Assembly (NCBI GenBank): GCA_000934455.1
Contig: KN882636.1
Coordinates: 7,540 to 35,850 of the forward strand
Reading direction: 5' to 3'
DNA from: Apostichopus parvimensis
Taxonomy: Eukaryota > Echinodermata > Holothuroidea > Aspidochirotida > Stichopodidae
Length of the DNA stretch: 28,311 nucleotides
The position numbers and the translations under genes are program-made. The notes beneath the pieces are model-generated. The model was not told the origin of the DNA. It was given only the letters and a program-made list of their open reading frames with translations, and did not search any database. This document shows, in pieces, positions 21,401 through 28,311 of the stretch. Position 1 is the first letter of the stretch; every line of letters begins with the position of its first letter.

Positions 21401-24054
21401 AAATCATTTGTCTCTGAAAAAGTTGTAATACGTAGCAAACACGTCATTTAAGGCCGTACAAGGTTTAGTCTTTCCCCATAGAAGAATTAACCTGTGTATA
21501 TTAGACTAGGTCTGTGTATTAGACTAGGTAGTCCAGTCACTTTAACAGATGAACTTATTCATACAATTTTGGATCCGGCTACAGCCCGTCCATAAAGGTA
21601 TACATGTCCATAAGTCACCCCCCCCCCCACACACACACACAACGAAAGCTAACTTTAATTTAACAGGTGCAAGGAAAGCAAACTTGAAATGAAACAGGTG
21701 CTATGTGATAGTTGCACGCTGGCTGACTCACTTGTTTTGCCATTGAAAGGCATCGGGTTTACCCATGCATAAGGTGAAATTAAAAACTATATCTATTACC
21801 GTTGTACCGTGTCAAAGACGTGATGCAAATTTTGAAAATCAAAGTTACATGTGCCTTCAGTCGATACCTGTGTTCACCGTTAACAATTTGCTGATAAAAG
21901 TATCTTGTGCAGTTTCTCTTTGTTCGTATTTTATGGGGCAAAGTTTTTCTTATGTTGATGGCACTCTTAAGCTTCAGTGAATAACTTTTGCGTCGTGGCT
22001 TGTTTACAGCAAAAGAATTTTTCACGCATATCACCAGACTATCAGTACGTCCTGCTTAGGTAATTTTGCTACGATTTCGTAAGATGCGGTGACGTAACCA
22101 GTATTTTCCATGTGTGTGTGGGGGAGGGGGGGGGGGGGGGGGAATAGAATAGGAAACGAGGAAGGACGACTGGGTTGGTGGGTAAGCATATTATAGAATA
22201 GCCTATTACTTTTCAAGAGGGAGCGGACGTGGTTCTTCACCGTAATTCGGCAATTTTACCATTCACTTCATATTGTGTTTTGCAATATTATGGAAATTTA
22301 ACAAGTTTAACATGACATCTCCAAGATCGGTCATGTGGACACGTCTCTGTTGAATTAATTGTCAGTCCTACTATAGCCTATATGTGCTGCTGATTGTTTC
22401 TAATGGTTGACATTATTTAAAACTTCCCCAATCGAATTTGATTGGTGAGCTAAAGTGGGGAACAAAGAGTTCTCACTGGGTGTGTATAAGCATATAGAGA
22501 ACAGTGGTAATGGGGCACCTGCCCCTACACCCGGTACTTTGAGAAGAACATGTTTCTATACCCCCATTATACATTTGCAATCATTCAGAGGTACAGTGTA
22601 TACGGCAGTGCAAATCATTCATCTGGATGCATTGCTTTGATAGCAAAAAAACAAGGCAATCATTCGGCTTTTGACCTCATGCATAAATAAATCTAAATTT
22701 GGCTCGGAATTTCTCAACAAAGATACAAATTTCACGAAGTGATCATGGATCGCAAAAACTCTTTGCTTTCCATTTAATAATAAGTGTTCCATGCACGCTG
22801 AGGCAGACGAATGACTCAACATTCGTAATATCATTTTATGGTACCTGTTTCCACGTTTGTGATCTTCAAAAATTATATGTGGGGTACAATAATCCAAACA
22901 GAGTGGGTTGTTTAGAGGGAGGGGTGAGGAGAGCGGCGGGACTTCATTTGAGCAGCCTCACTACAGGTGCATTATGTTTGGTCGGACATGACCACTGGTC
23001 GAAGTACAACCAATGCAAATACCCCCACCCCTCCCCCTCCCCCAAAAATGACTTACCTACTTCCACTATCACTTGGAATGAACACGACAAGCGCTCAGAT
23101 GTTGTTTGATGTTCGTATATGTACTCCACATAAGAGATTCCTACACGAAATGTCCCTTGGCTGTAACTTTGGAAGACTAGTATGTAATCAGGAGGTGGCA
23201 CCGGCTCTTCCCAATTGACAGTCGTTTCCGTTGCACCATATTGGATATTGGTAGATATGTCACTTGGACATTGCAGCTGGCTATATGTCACTATACCAAA
23301 ACAATGATGGTGTAAAAAGTAGAGACTAAAAAATCAGTCGTAAGATAACATAAGTCGTGAAAAATAAAGTTGAAACAAATCCCGAAAGCTGGGCGTTTTT
23401 TTGAAACTTCAAAGGTACCCTTTTTCAGAAATTAAGAGTGGCCCATTTTGCTACAACCCTTATCCATTTCTGTAATGCAAAAAAATGCCGTTTGAATCCA
23501 ATAAAAAAGGAGACCTTTAATTGAGAAAATTAGGATAACATGGAATAAGACAGTGCTCTTTTGTCGTAAAGTTTTTTTTAAAAAAAGAACAACATGTACA
23601 GTTTTGCTGAAAAACATTCAAATTCTGGAATTAGCGATATGATTTCTTCATGTGTAATAATCATGACATATAATAACAAAATGAGCAAAAAGGGAAACCT
23701 CGTCTAGTCATCCAACGGTAACGATTGGCATCGACGAGGGATCAACTCTACCGTATATCTAGCCGAAAGTATGATCTCTATTATGTACATTTACAATCTC
23801 CTCCCCCGCCCCCCCCCTCCCAAATCCATGCGGCCCTTTAATTGACTTTCAACCATATGTTGACATTGAGAATTGAGCCATTTTGAACCAACAGTTTCCC
23901 ATGAATAACCTATGTCAAAGAATTTGTGAAGTATAGCCCAGTGTTAGTACATTGACTGTTTGAGAAACCATTAAAGACCTAGGTGATATCTCTTACCGTG
24001 TACAAGTACTAATAAAACGGAGAAAGACACCCTCCAATTCAACTGTTGATCCAT
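15182..24054 (-). CDS. HYR-domain transmembrane receptor, gene B (complete, 7 exons)
   Basis: This is a predicted single-pass cell-surface protein of 514 residues. Joining minus-strand exons 24054-23997, 23290-23057, 20837-20571, 19717-19466, 18067-17819, 17434-17198 and 15429-15182 gives 1545 nt, exactly 515 codons with the stop, and every junction is phase 1 with GT-AG borders. Domains in order are a signal peptide (about 1-22), HYR1 (20-97), HYR2 (98-186), HYR3 (187-270), HYR4 (271-353), HYR5 (354-432), a transmembrane helix (439-465) and a cytoplasmic tail (466-514). HYR domains are immunoglobulin-like beta sandwiches found in hyalin and many adhesion or complement-type proteins, so adhesion or recognition is a family-based inference. 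The ligand is unknown. Sequons are visible in HYR3 (NGT) and HYR5 (NAT, NFS, NTT). A paralogue lies in the upstream duplicate. The exon structure is strongly supported; biological function is not. Confidence 0.85.
15430..17197 (-). other. Receptor B intron 6
   Basis: This intron of about 1.8 kb lies between the transmembrane exon and HYR5. It holds one hAT-like MITE (15887-16122) and a C run near 17100. No additional HYR exon was found when looking for a Cys-Pro, Trp, Cys-x-Phe pattern. Confidence 0.55.
15887..16122. mobile_element. hAT-like MITE, 236 bp
   Basis: The ends are inverted repeats, CAGGCGTGTAGCG and (reverse complement of the right end) CAGGCGCGTAGCC. Flanking 8-mers GAACCAGT (15879-15886) and AAACCAGT (16123-16130) match at 7 of 8 positions, the target-duplication length of hAT elements. 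A C homopolymer lies near the right end. No coding capacity. Confidence 0.8.
17198..17434 (-). CDS. Receptor B exon 6: HYR domain 5 (membrane-proximal)
   Basis: The 237-nt phase 1-1 exon has acceptor ATTATTGTAG and donor GTATGC. Like HYR1 it begins almost at the Cys-Pro (GCPTED), without the Pro-Pro lead-in. It keeps the core Trp (VNWMDPIGED), the strand TTVEYLFIDSAGNQASC and the Cys-x-Phe end. Three N-glycosylation sequons (NAT, NFS, NTT) make it the most glycosylated-looking domain. Confidence 0.83.
17660..17770. repeat. ATC/GTC trinucleotide-hexanucleotide microsatellite
   Basis: About 100 bases of imperfect ATCGTC, ATCATC and ATCGTT units lie in receptor B intron 5, just past the HYR4 donor. 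Confidence 0.85.
17819..18067 (-). CDS. Receptor B exon 5: HYR domain 4
   Basis: The 249-nt phase 1-1 exon has acceptor TCATTTACAG and donor GTGAGA. It codes DVTPPDITHCP, then VHWDPPTATDDSG, VVYKFYDANYNEAVCTF and a closing beta strand. It lies in the part of the locus with no second copy in the window; its gene A partner would lie left of the window. Confidence 0.85.
18506..18864. mobile_element. hAT-like MITE, 359 bp
   Basis: The ends CAGTGGCGTCGCCA and (reverse complement of the right end) CAGTGGCGTCACCA are nearly perfect inverted repeats of the CAGTGGCG hAT type. Flanking 8-mers CGAATGAG (18498-18505) and CAAATGAG (18865-18872) match at 7 of 8. The interior is C-rich at both ends, with no transposase. 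Confidence 0.88.
19029..19060. repeat. CGCA tetranucleotide microsatellite
   Basis: About six CGCA units sit between CCCA units in receptor B intron 4. Confidence 0.85.
19466..19717 (-). CDS. Receptor B exon 4: HYR domain 3
   Basis: The 252-nt phase 1-1 exon codes the clearest HYR domain in the window: DTTPPTIRNCP at the start, FVSWDALEVTDNSE in the core, VQYIYTDLSGNSASC near the end. The acceptor (TTTTGTAAAG) is preceded by a long pyrimidine tract. The donor is C|GTAAGT, so the junction codon with exon 5 is CAG (Gln). The domain carries one N-glycosylation sequon (NGT). Confidence 0.9.
19797..19988. other. Segment present only in copy 2, with a CCCCA microsatellite
   Basis: About 190 bases in receptor B intron 3 are absent from copy 1, where AGTTAAA joins directly to GGAAGGAACGG. 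It includes CACCCCACCCCACCCC-type units near 19817-19841. Confidence 0.7.
20571..20837 (-). CDS. Receptor B exon 3: HYR domain 2
   Basis: The 267-nt phase 1-1 exon has acceptor CTTTCACAG and donor GTAAGT. It codes a full HYR domain with lead-in EDRQPPVISNCP, core Trp (EWVEPSATDNTG), strand FDVTYAFED, and closing Cys-x-Phe (YCHFQIRF). It differs from its copy 1 partner (933-1199) at 14 bases, and nine of the resulting codon differences replace an amino acid. This makes it the most divergent exon of the pair. Confidence 0.87.
20838..23056 (-). other. Receptor B intron 2
   Basis: This 2.2 kb intron aligns piecewise with 1200-4182. It lacks the 740-bp segment and most of the family T element found in copy 1, and has its own segments at about 21599-21719 (with a CA microsatellite) and 21774-21911. 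A G homopolymer lies at about 22123-22141. No exon was recognised. Confidence 0.55.
21932..21978. mobile_element. Solitary right end of family T element in copy 2
   Basis: GGGGCAAAGTTTTTCTTATG through GGCACTCTTAAGC is the right inverted repeat of the element at 2779-3120. The left arm and array are absent, so the element predates the duplication and was mostly deleted here. Confidence 0.72.
23057..23290 (-). CDS. Receptor B exon 2: HYR domain 1
   Basis: The 234-nt exon is bounded by an acceptor ending TATAG and donor GTAAGT, both phase 1. It codes a HYR domain that starts directly at its first Cys-Pro (QLQCPSD). It lacks the usual Asp-x-x-x-Pro-Pro lead-in seen in HYR2-4, so this N-terminal domain is shortened. 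The core tryptophan (VNWEEP), the V-Y-x-Y strand (VEYIYEH) and the closing Cys-x-Phe (CSFQVIV) are present. Confidence 0.85.
23997..24054 (-). CDS. Receptor B exon 1: start codon and signal peptide
   Basis: The 58-nt coding part begins at an ATG (24054) and codes MDQQLNWRVSFSVLLVLVH plus one base. An arginine followed by about ten hydrophobic residues is a typical secretory leader. The exon ends at G|GTAAGA, a good donor in phase 1, which matches the phase of the next HYR exon. The same 58 bases occur unchanged in copy 1 at 5760-5817. A 5' untranslated exon may extend or lie further right; its limits cannot be seen. Confidence 0.8.
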
Positions 24055-26651
24055 CTATGAACTTGCTGGTCAGTACCCCGGCGTACGAGAGACGAGCTGT
24101 GCGTAGTATGGACGATGATGTACTGAGAGATGATTATATTTACTGACTAATTTACGCTGTATTCTGCACAATCATTGTTTCAATATAATAAATATAATAA
24201 ATAAACTACTTTCAGAATATACTTCTGGCAGACACGACAGCACCGACACAACAAGTTAACCTGTCGTTCCGTGTTTTTTTGTAAGGTTCTAAGGCTATAA
24301 AATTGAGCAAAGTCACTTTTTAACTCTATGTACAGTAATTTTCGGTCATAGATGTATTGTACGTCTTTATTCACGGTTTGCTTTTTGTTTCTCTATGCGG
24401 TTTACGTCTGACTGCAGTTGTATGCAATAGTTTATTGAATATCTTGATAAATACTCTTCTTTTTAACAGACAATCTCAATTTTTTTCAAACGCTATTTGA
24501 TGAAAAGCTTGCTTGTTTACAAGGTTATAAAAATATCTGATAGTATTGAAAACCAGTAGAGTGTGCATTTTTGATGCCAGTCACCGAGCGCGCTATTTCT
24601 GGACGAATTTATATAATTCATTTTTCTAGCGAAGATATTGACAGAGAATAATACAAGTTTATTTGTTAAAGATTAACGGTTAAAGATGAGAGCTGCCATT
24701 TTGTAAATCTGTGATGTCATAGTGCCACTAGGATCTGATACCTTATACTTTCTCATTGTTGTTCTGTTCATATTTTCAAGACGATATATGTTAGCAGGCT
24801 TGACTTTGAATTTGACCCTTGGTCAACAATGTATTATATAATCGGCTCCAACTTGTTAGGTTTAGCATTTGTAAAACCCATCACCATTACAGAAAATTTT
24901 ACATTACACTGCAAAATAAGTAAAGATTTTTTTTACGGAAAATGAAGCACATTGTGATTCGCTTACCGGTATGTCATATTTAGACTTGATCAAGTCTGAA
25001 CATTGTATGTGAAGAAACATTAAATCCGTGATATCTCTCAAATTGAATAAGATGTTTGCTATTCGGAAAGTTGTCAATGACAGTTGTGCCTATCACATAG
25101 ACCAACAGTGGGTTTGTTATTCATTTGATAACTATACACGCTTACAGTAAATAAATTTACTAGTAAAATGTGTCATTTCTCTTTTGGATAGATAAAGAGG
25201 TAAATTAGAAGAACATATTAGGGCAGTCGATCACACACACACGTTGCTGATCTGTTCATTCGTGGATCAGTAATATAACGCATAGGCGACGAGGCAGCCA
25301 TTACACTTGTTCCTTAGGCAATGGTAACGTTTTTTGTTGTTTAACGTTGTTAGTTGTCGTACTAATTATGTGCAACCTTCCATGCAGCAGGTTGCACGTA
25401 ATGGTTTGAAATGTGCGCAGTCGGAAGATAAACTATGAGTGTTCCATACCTCTTAAGCCCCGCCTTGTAATATGAAACTGTACTGTGGGACTATTATGGG
25501 ACTATTACAGACACCCAAGTAATGTAAAAGCTGTGATGAACGTACGTTCCTATGGGCGGGGCATATTTGAGACGTCACCATGAAACACTGAGAATGTATT
25601 TAGTTCGACACGTTCCGGGCAGATCGAAAAGTGTTATCTATTCTTAAATTAATGTTGGCACCACAGAAATTAATTGTGCCGTTGGCAAGTGCGGATCATT
25701 GCTTCGCTCATGTATATAAAGAAGCTAGGTAATATATAAAAGAGAAATTCCATATCATCTCACTTGCTTGACGCTTGTTTCGTTAAAACATAAATTTCTG
25801 CTGATGTTACTTAGAACGGGATTGTGGGTTACGTACCTACTGTCTAGGACAACCCTGTTTCACGATAAAATGTCTGCAAGCATCCAGAAGCAGAACCTAG
25901 CAAAAGGCTTAGCCTTTCAAACTTTTGTCAGAAATAACGTCTTGTGACGTTAGACCTAGGCTAAGTTGATATTTGGCACGTTGAATACGCCAAAAAATAT
26001 GGAAAACGTAATTATTTTTATGTCAAGTACCATCGTTATTGAAGGAGGAAGATTCTTCATGATAGCCTAGGCCTAGCCTAAGTCATTTCTGTTACACTAG
26101 TTACAGTCATCATACTAACATGGAAGCTTGCAATCCTACCACTTTGGCCACTTTACCATAGCAATGAATGCAAAATGAGAGTCACTTGAACAGCACTAGT
26201 TGGTGTCTTAAAGTGTTTTACACAAAAATAACGGGAACAAGCAATTAAATTTGCAACCTATAGCCGCAAAGTATCTAGTAAATTTCTTGTGTATACCTTG
26301 TTTCACTGAATATGGTTAGGACTGTATTTAGGGCCTAACTCCATAGAAGCTGAACACGAGTAACTTCAGATACTGTACATTCCACTCTTAGACTGTGCCA
26401 TCATATATGCCACCATTAGTAACAAATATACTTCTACAGAAATTGCTCACAGTTTCATTAAATTTTAAGTACAATGTCTAAGCTTGTAAAAGAGACTTTC
26501 GTCAAACTTGTCGTCCCGTTTGAACTGACTGATGTTGCTTTGTCATAATAAGGCTAAAGTATTATATTTTACAGGACAATTAGCTAAAATTGTCAATTTG
26601 TTGCCTGTGGACATTTGATAAAATGTTTTTTGATTGACATGTTTTGTCAGC
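24055..26651. promoter_or_regulatory. Divergent intergenic region between receptor B and QNG1-B
   Basis: About 2.6 kb separates the two start codons, which face away from each other. The sequence is well conserved with copy 1 outside copy 1's insertions, so promoters and 5' untranslated exons of both genes probably lie here. No specific core promoter element is claimed. No open frame with coding features was found. Confidence 0.4.
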
Positions 26652-26774
26652 ATGACGATGAATTTAAATGGAACTGATAAGTTGCCTCTACCAAGGGAAT
26701 CCAGTCAGTTTATTGCAGAGAACTGTGATGAGGTGACGATCAATGAGGCTGCAGTTGATGTTTTAGCCGAAAAG
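26652..26774 (+). CDS. QNG1: QNG1-B exon 1
   Basis: This exon has 41 codons from ATG to AAG|GTGAGT and ends in phase 0. It codes the N-terminal PRESxxFIAENxxxVxI signature of the family. The copy 1 partner is 11938-12060. Confidence 0.78.
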
Positions 26775-27978
26775 GTGAGTAAACTTATAAATAAAAGTTA
26801 AATAACAAAGTGTAACAGCATCCCCATGAAACCTTTAGAAGATGTATATATTTTGAATGGCCTTTCTGGAATTTACTCCTGTTGTTTTGGAGGAGTAAGT
26901 TTGGTTTTTAAGGAGTAAAAGTTGTCTGAAAAGACAGATCTAGGGTGTCTGCTTTAATGAACTAAATAAAAAAAAATGTAAAAAAAAACTTTTTGAGTGC
27001 CCTGTTATGTTGCCACGATACTTCAAGTATATCGATGTATATATAAAAGATATATTAGATGTAAAATATGTTTGTTATGAGGATATGGCAATAAATGCCA
27101 AGATAATGAAATGATATTTAGATGCTGCCAAAGGTCATTTGAGATGAATCGTCCGTTCCCAGTGAAACGCAGTGAGCGTAGATAGTTACAGAAACAGCAG
27201 AGTCCTTTGTTAGGATGATGGATATCATGTCCTATATTTTGCAAAACCTTTTACACAAACAGGCATAAAAATCAATAAAAAAAGTGACATGATACAGTAT
27301 CTGTGAAAGAACAAAAAGATGAATAGACCAAATATTCAATTAGTTTCTGGTTTTCCAATTTTCACCTTACAGCTTTTCAAAAGCTTCAAGAAGCAGGAGT
27401 ATAGCATTCAAGAATGGAAACATCATAAATTACATCCCCAGAAAATGGTTCAAGAAACTGTTGATTGGTGAGTACAGTAAAAGTCATCCAAGTATTCTCG
27501 ATAACTTGCCTAAGGGTTGCCAGGATTGAAGCCAAAATGTCATAGTTTTGTTATACTGTTTGGGACCAATATGTAAAAACATTTTAACAAGTGAAGAAAA
27601 ACCAAAATGTTTACAGCAAGATATTTGTAGTATTTATTGTAAACAAAACAGAAGGAGCATATGAATGCCAGGCTACCTGTACTTCCATTAGCCACACATA
27701 ATTTGGAGAACGATACATTTTGTCTTCCTTGCAACTCATGTTTATTCAGTACATTAATCTGCACTATAGAATAATATACCCAAATGAAGAAGGGAAAAAA
27801 AAAAAACAATTTTAAGATTATTATTATTATTTTCTTGTTCAAAAGGATATTTATCATGGACACACTTAACTTTTCCTTTTGGAGCGAAAACAACGACAAG
27901 AGGTACTTAGTTGAATTCAACGGTGAGAAGCACAGCGGTTACTGGGCATTATGCGCTGCTATTAAAAGGGCCATGGAG
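26652..27978 (+). CDS. QNG1: Queuosine 5'-phosphate N-glycosylase/hydrolase, copy B (exons 1-3, partial)
   Basis: Exons 26652-26774, 27373-27467 and 27846-27978 join to 117 codons. Recognisable family features are PRESSQFIAENCDEVTI near the N-terminus, then VDW-IFIMDTLNFSFWS and GYWALCAAIKRAME. These match, from recall, the N-terminal third of the DUF2419 family (human C9orf64/QNG1), which releases queuine from queuosine 5'-phosphate during salvage of this tRNA base. The start is the first in-frame ATG after a TGA (26631). All junctions are canonical: AAG|GTGAGT, ACAG|CTT, TTG|GTGAGT, AAAAG|GAT, GAG|GTAAGT. The rest of the protein (about two thirds) lies right of the window. An inverted minisatellite sits in intron 3. 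The family call rests on recall of conserved motifs, not on a search. Confidence 0.8.
27373..27467 (+). CDS. QNG1: QNG1-B exon 2
   Basis: The 95-nt exon follows acceptor CACCTTACAG and ends TG|GTGAGT, which splits a Trp codon. It codes a basic helix-like stretch followed by LHPQKMVQETVDW. It joins in frame on both sides. Confidence 0.75.
27846..27978 (+). CDS. QNG1: QNG1-B exon 3
   Basis: The 133-nt exon follows acceptor TTCAAAAG. Its first base completes the Trp codon, then it codes IFIMDTLNFSFWS and GEKHSGYWALCAAIKRAME before donor GTAAGT (phase 0). The MDTLNFSFW and GYW motifs are the strongest evidence for the family. Confidence 0.8.
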
Positions 27979-28035
27979 GTAAGTAATTTAGGAACTGTTG
28001 GGCAGCTGGTCCAGATTCAGTTACTGACTCATGCA

Positions 28036-28311
28036 AGGTTCACTTCACCCAACATCCATTTCGCCCAACTGCCATTTCGCCCAACCTTACCGTTTCGCCC
28101 AACCAGCCTGGTCATTTCACCCAACCAGCCTTTATTTACCTACCACAAAGTAATATAACCCAAAATAAATCAAATTGAACTGGTGAAATAGAAAAAGTAA
28201 TATTATTCTGACTGAATATGAATAAAAAAATGGTTGGGCGAAATGACCAACAAGGTTAGGCGAAATGACCATGCTGGTTGGGCGAAATGACCAGGCTGGT
28301 TGGGCGAAATG
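28036..28311. mobile_element. Inverted minisatellite (foldback-like) element in QNG1-B intron 3, cut by window edge
   Basis: From about 28036, repeats of CATTTCGCCCAAC run on the plus strand to about 28130. After roughly 100 AT-rich bases the reverse complement GGTTGGGCGAAATGACC repeats from about 28231 to the window end. Copy 1 has no such sequence at the matching site (14353). The two arms face each other, as in a foldback element. The right end and any target duplication are outside the window. Confidence 0.75.

Larger units (their letters stand above)
19446..28036. repeat. Tandem segmental duplication, copy 2
   Basis: This is the same-orientation partner of 1-14350, about 8.6 kb long because it lacks the LINE, the nested inverted-repeat element and four other segments. 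Segments present only here are about 19797-19988, 21599-21719, 21774-21911 and 24595-24640. Confidence 0.92.

Noticed and set aside
27784..28158. A single 124-codon protein containing MDTLNFSFWS.
   Set aside because: The real coding part is QNG1 exon 3 (27846-27978); the rest is intron before the acceptor and intron plus minisatellite after the GTAAGT donor.

Overview
The window is eukaryotic: short exons with GT-AG junctions, long introns, many transposon remnants, microsatellites, homopolymer G/C tracts and an assembly gap. The dominant gene family carries HYR (hyalin repeat) domains. With a non-LTR retrotransposon fragment and several hAT-type MITEs, this points to an invertebrate deuterostome, most likely an echinoderm. 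That assignment is inference; no species-specific marker was recognised.

Large-scale layout: a tandem segmental duplication. Copy 1 runs from the left edge to about 14350. Copy 2 runs from 19446 to about 28036, with window position 1 matching 19446. Between them lie about 5 kb (14350-19445) with no partner in the window. Each copy holds the same divergent pair: an HYR-domain receptor gene on the minus strand and the 5' exons of a queuosine-salvage glycosylase gene (QNG1/DUF2419 family) on the plus strand. The copies differ by a few percent in exons and by many insertions and deletions. Copy 1 is much longer, because it carries a LINE fragment, a 2.5 kb nested inverted-repeat element and several other segments that copy 2 lacks.

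Receptor gene B (minus strand, 24054 to 15182) can be assembled completely: a signal-peptide exon, five single-exon HYR domains, and a last exon coding a transmembrane helix plus a short tail with tyrosine and proline motifs. All six introns are phase 1 and the exons sum to 1545 nt, exactly 515 codons including the stop (514 residues). Receptor gene A (minus strand, 5817 to 21) shows the signal exon and first three HYR exons, all open, and leaves the window to the left. Its differences from gene B are mostly amino-acid replacing, densest in HYR2.

QNG1 exons 1-3 in copy 2 (26652-27978) join cleanly into 117 codons and continue beyond the right edge. The matching exons in copy 1 (11938-14290) have a lost splice donor, a one-base deletion and a lost splice acceptor, with no later exon visible, so that copy is a pseudogene. 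The gap of 345 N falls in its first intron.

Mobile elements include three hAT-like elements with 8-bp target duplications, a foldback-like element with long inverted repeats built of short palindromic units, a second inverted-repeat family with internal tandem arrays, an RTE-like reverse transcriptase fragment, tRNA-derived sequence next to the receptor's stop codon, and an inverted minisatellite array inside the intact QNG1 copy at the right edge.
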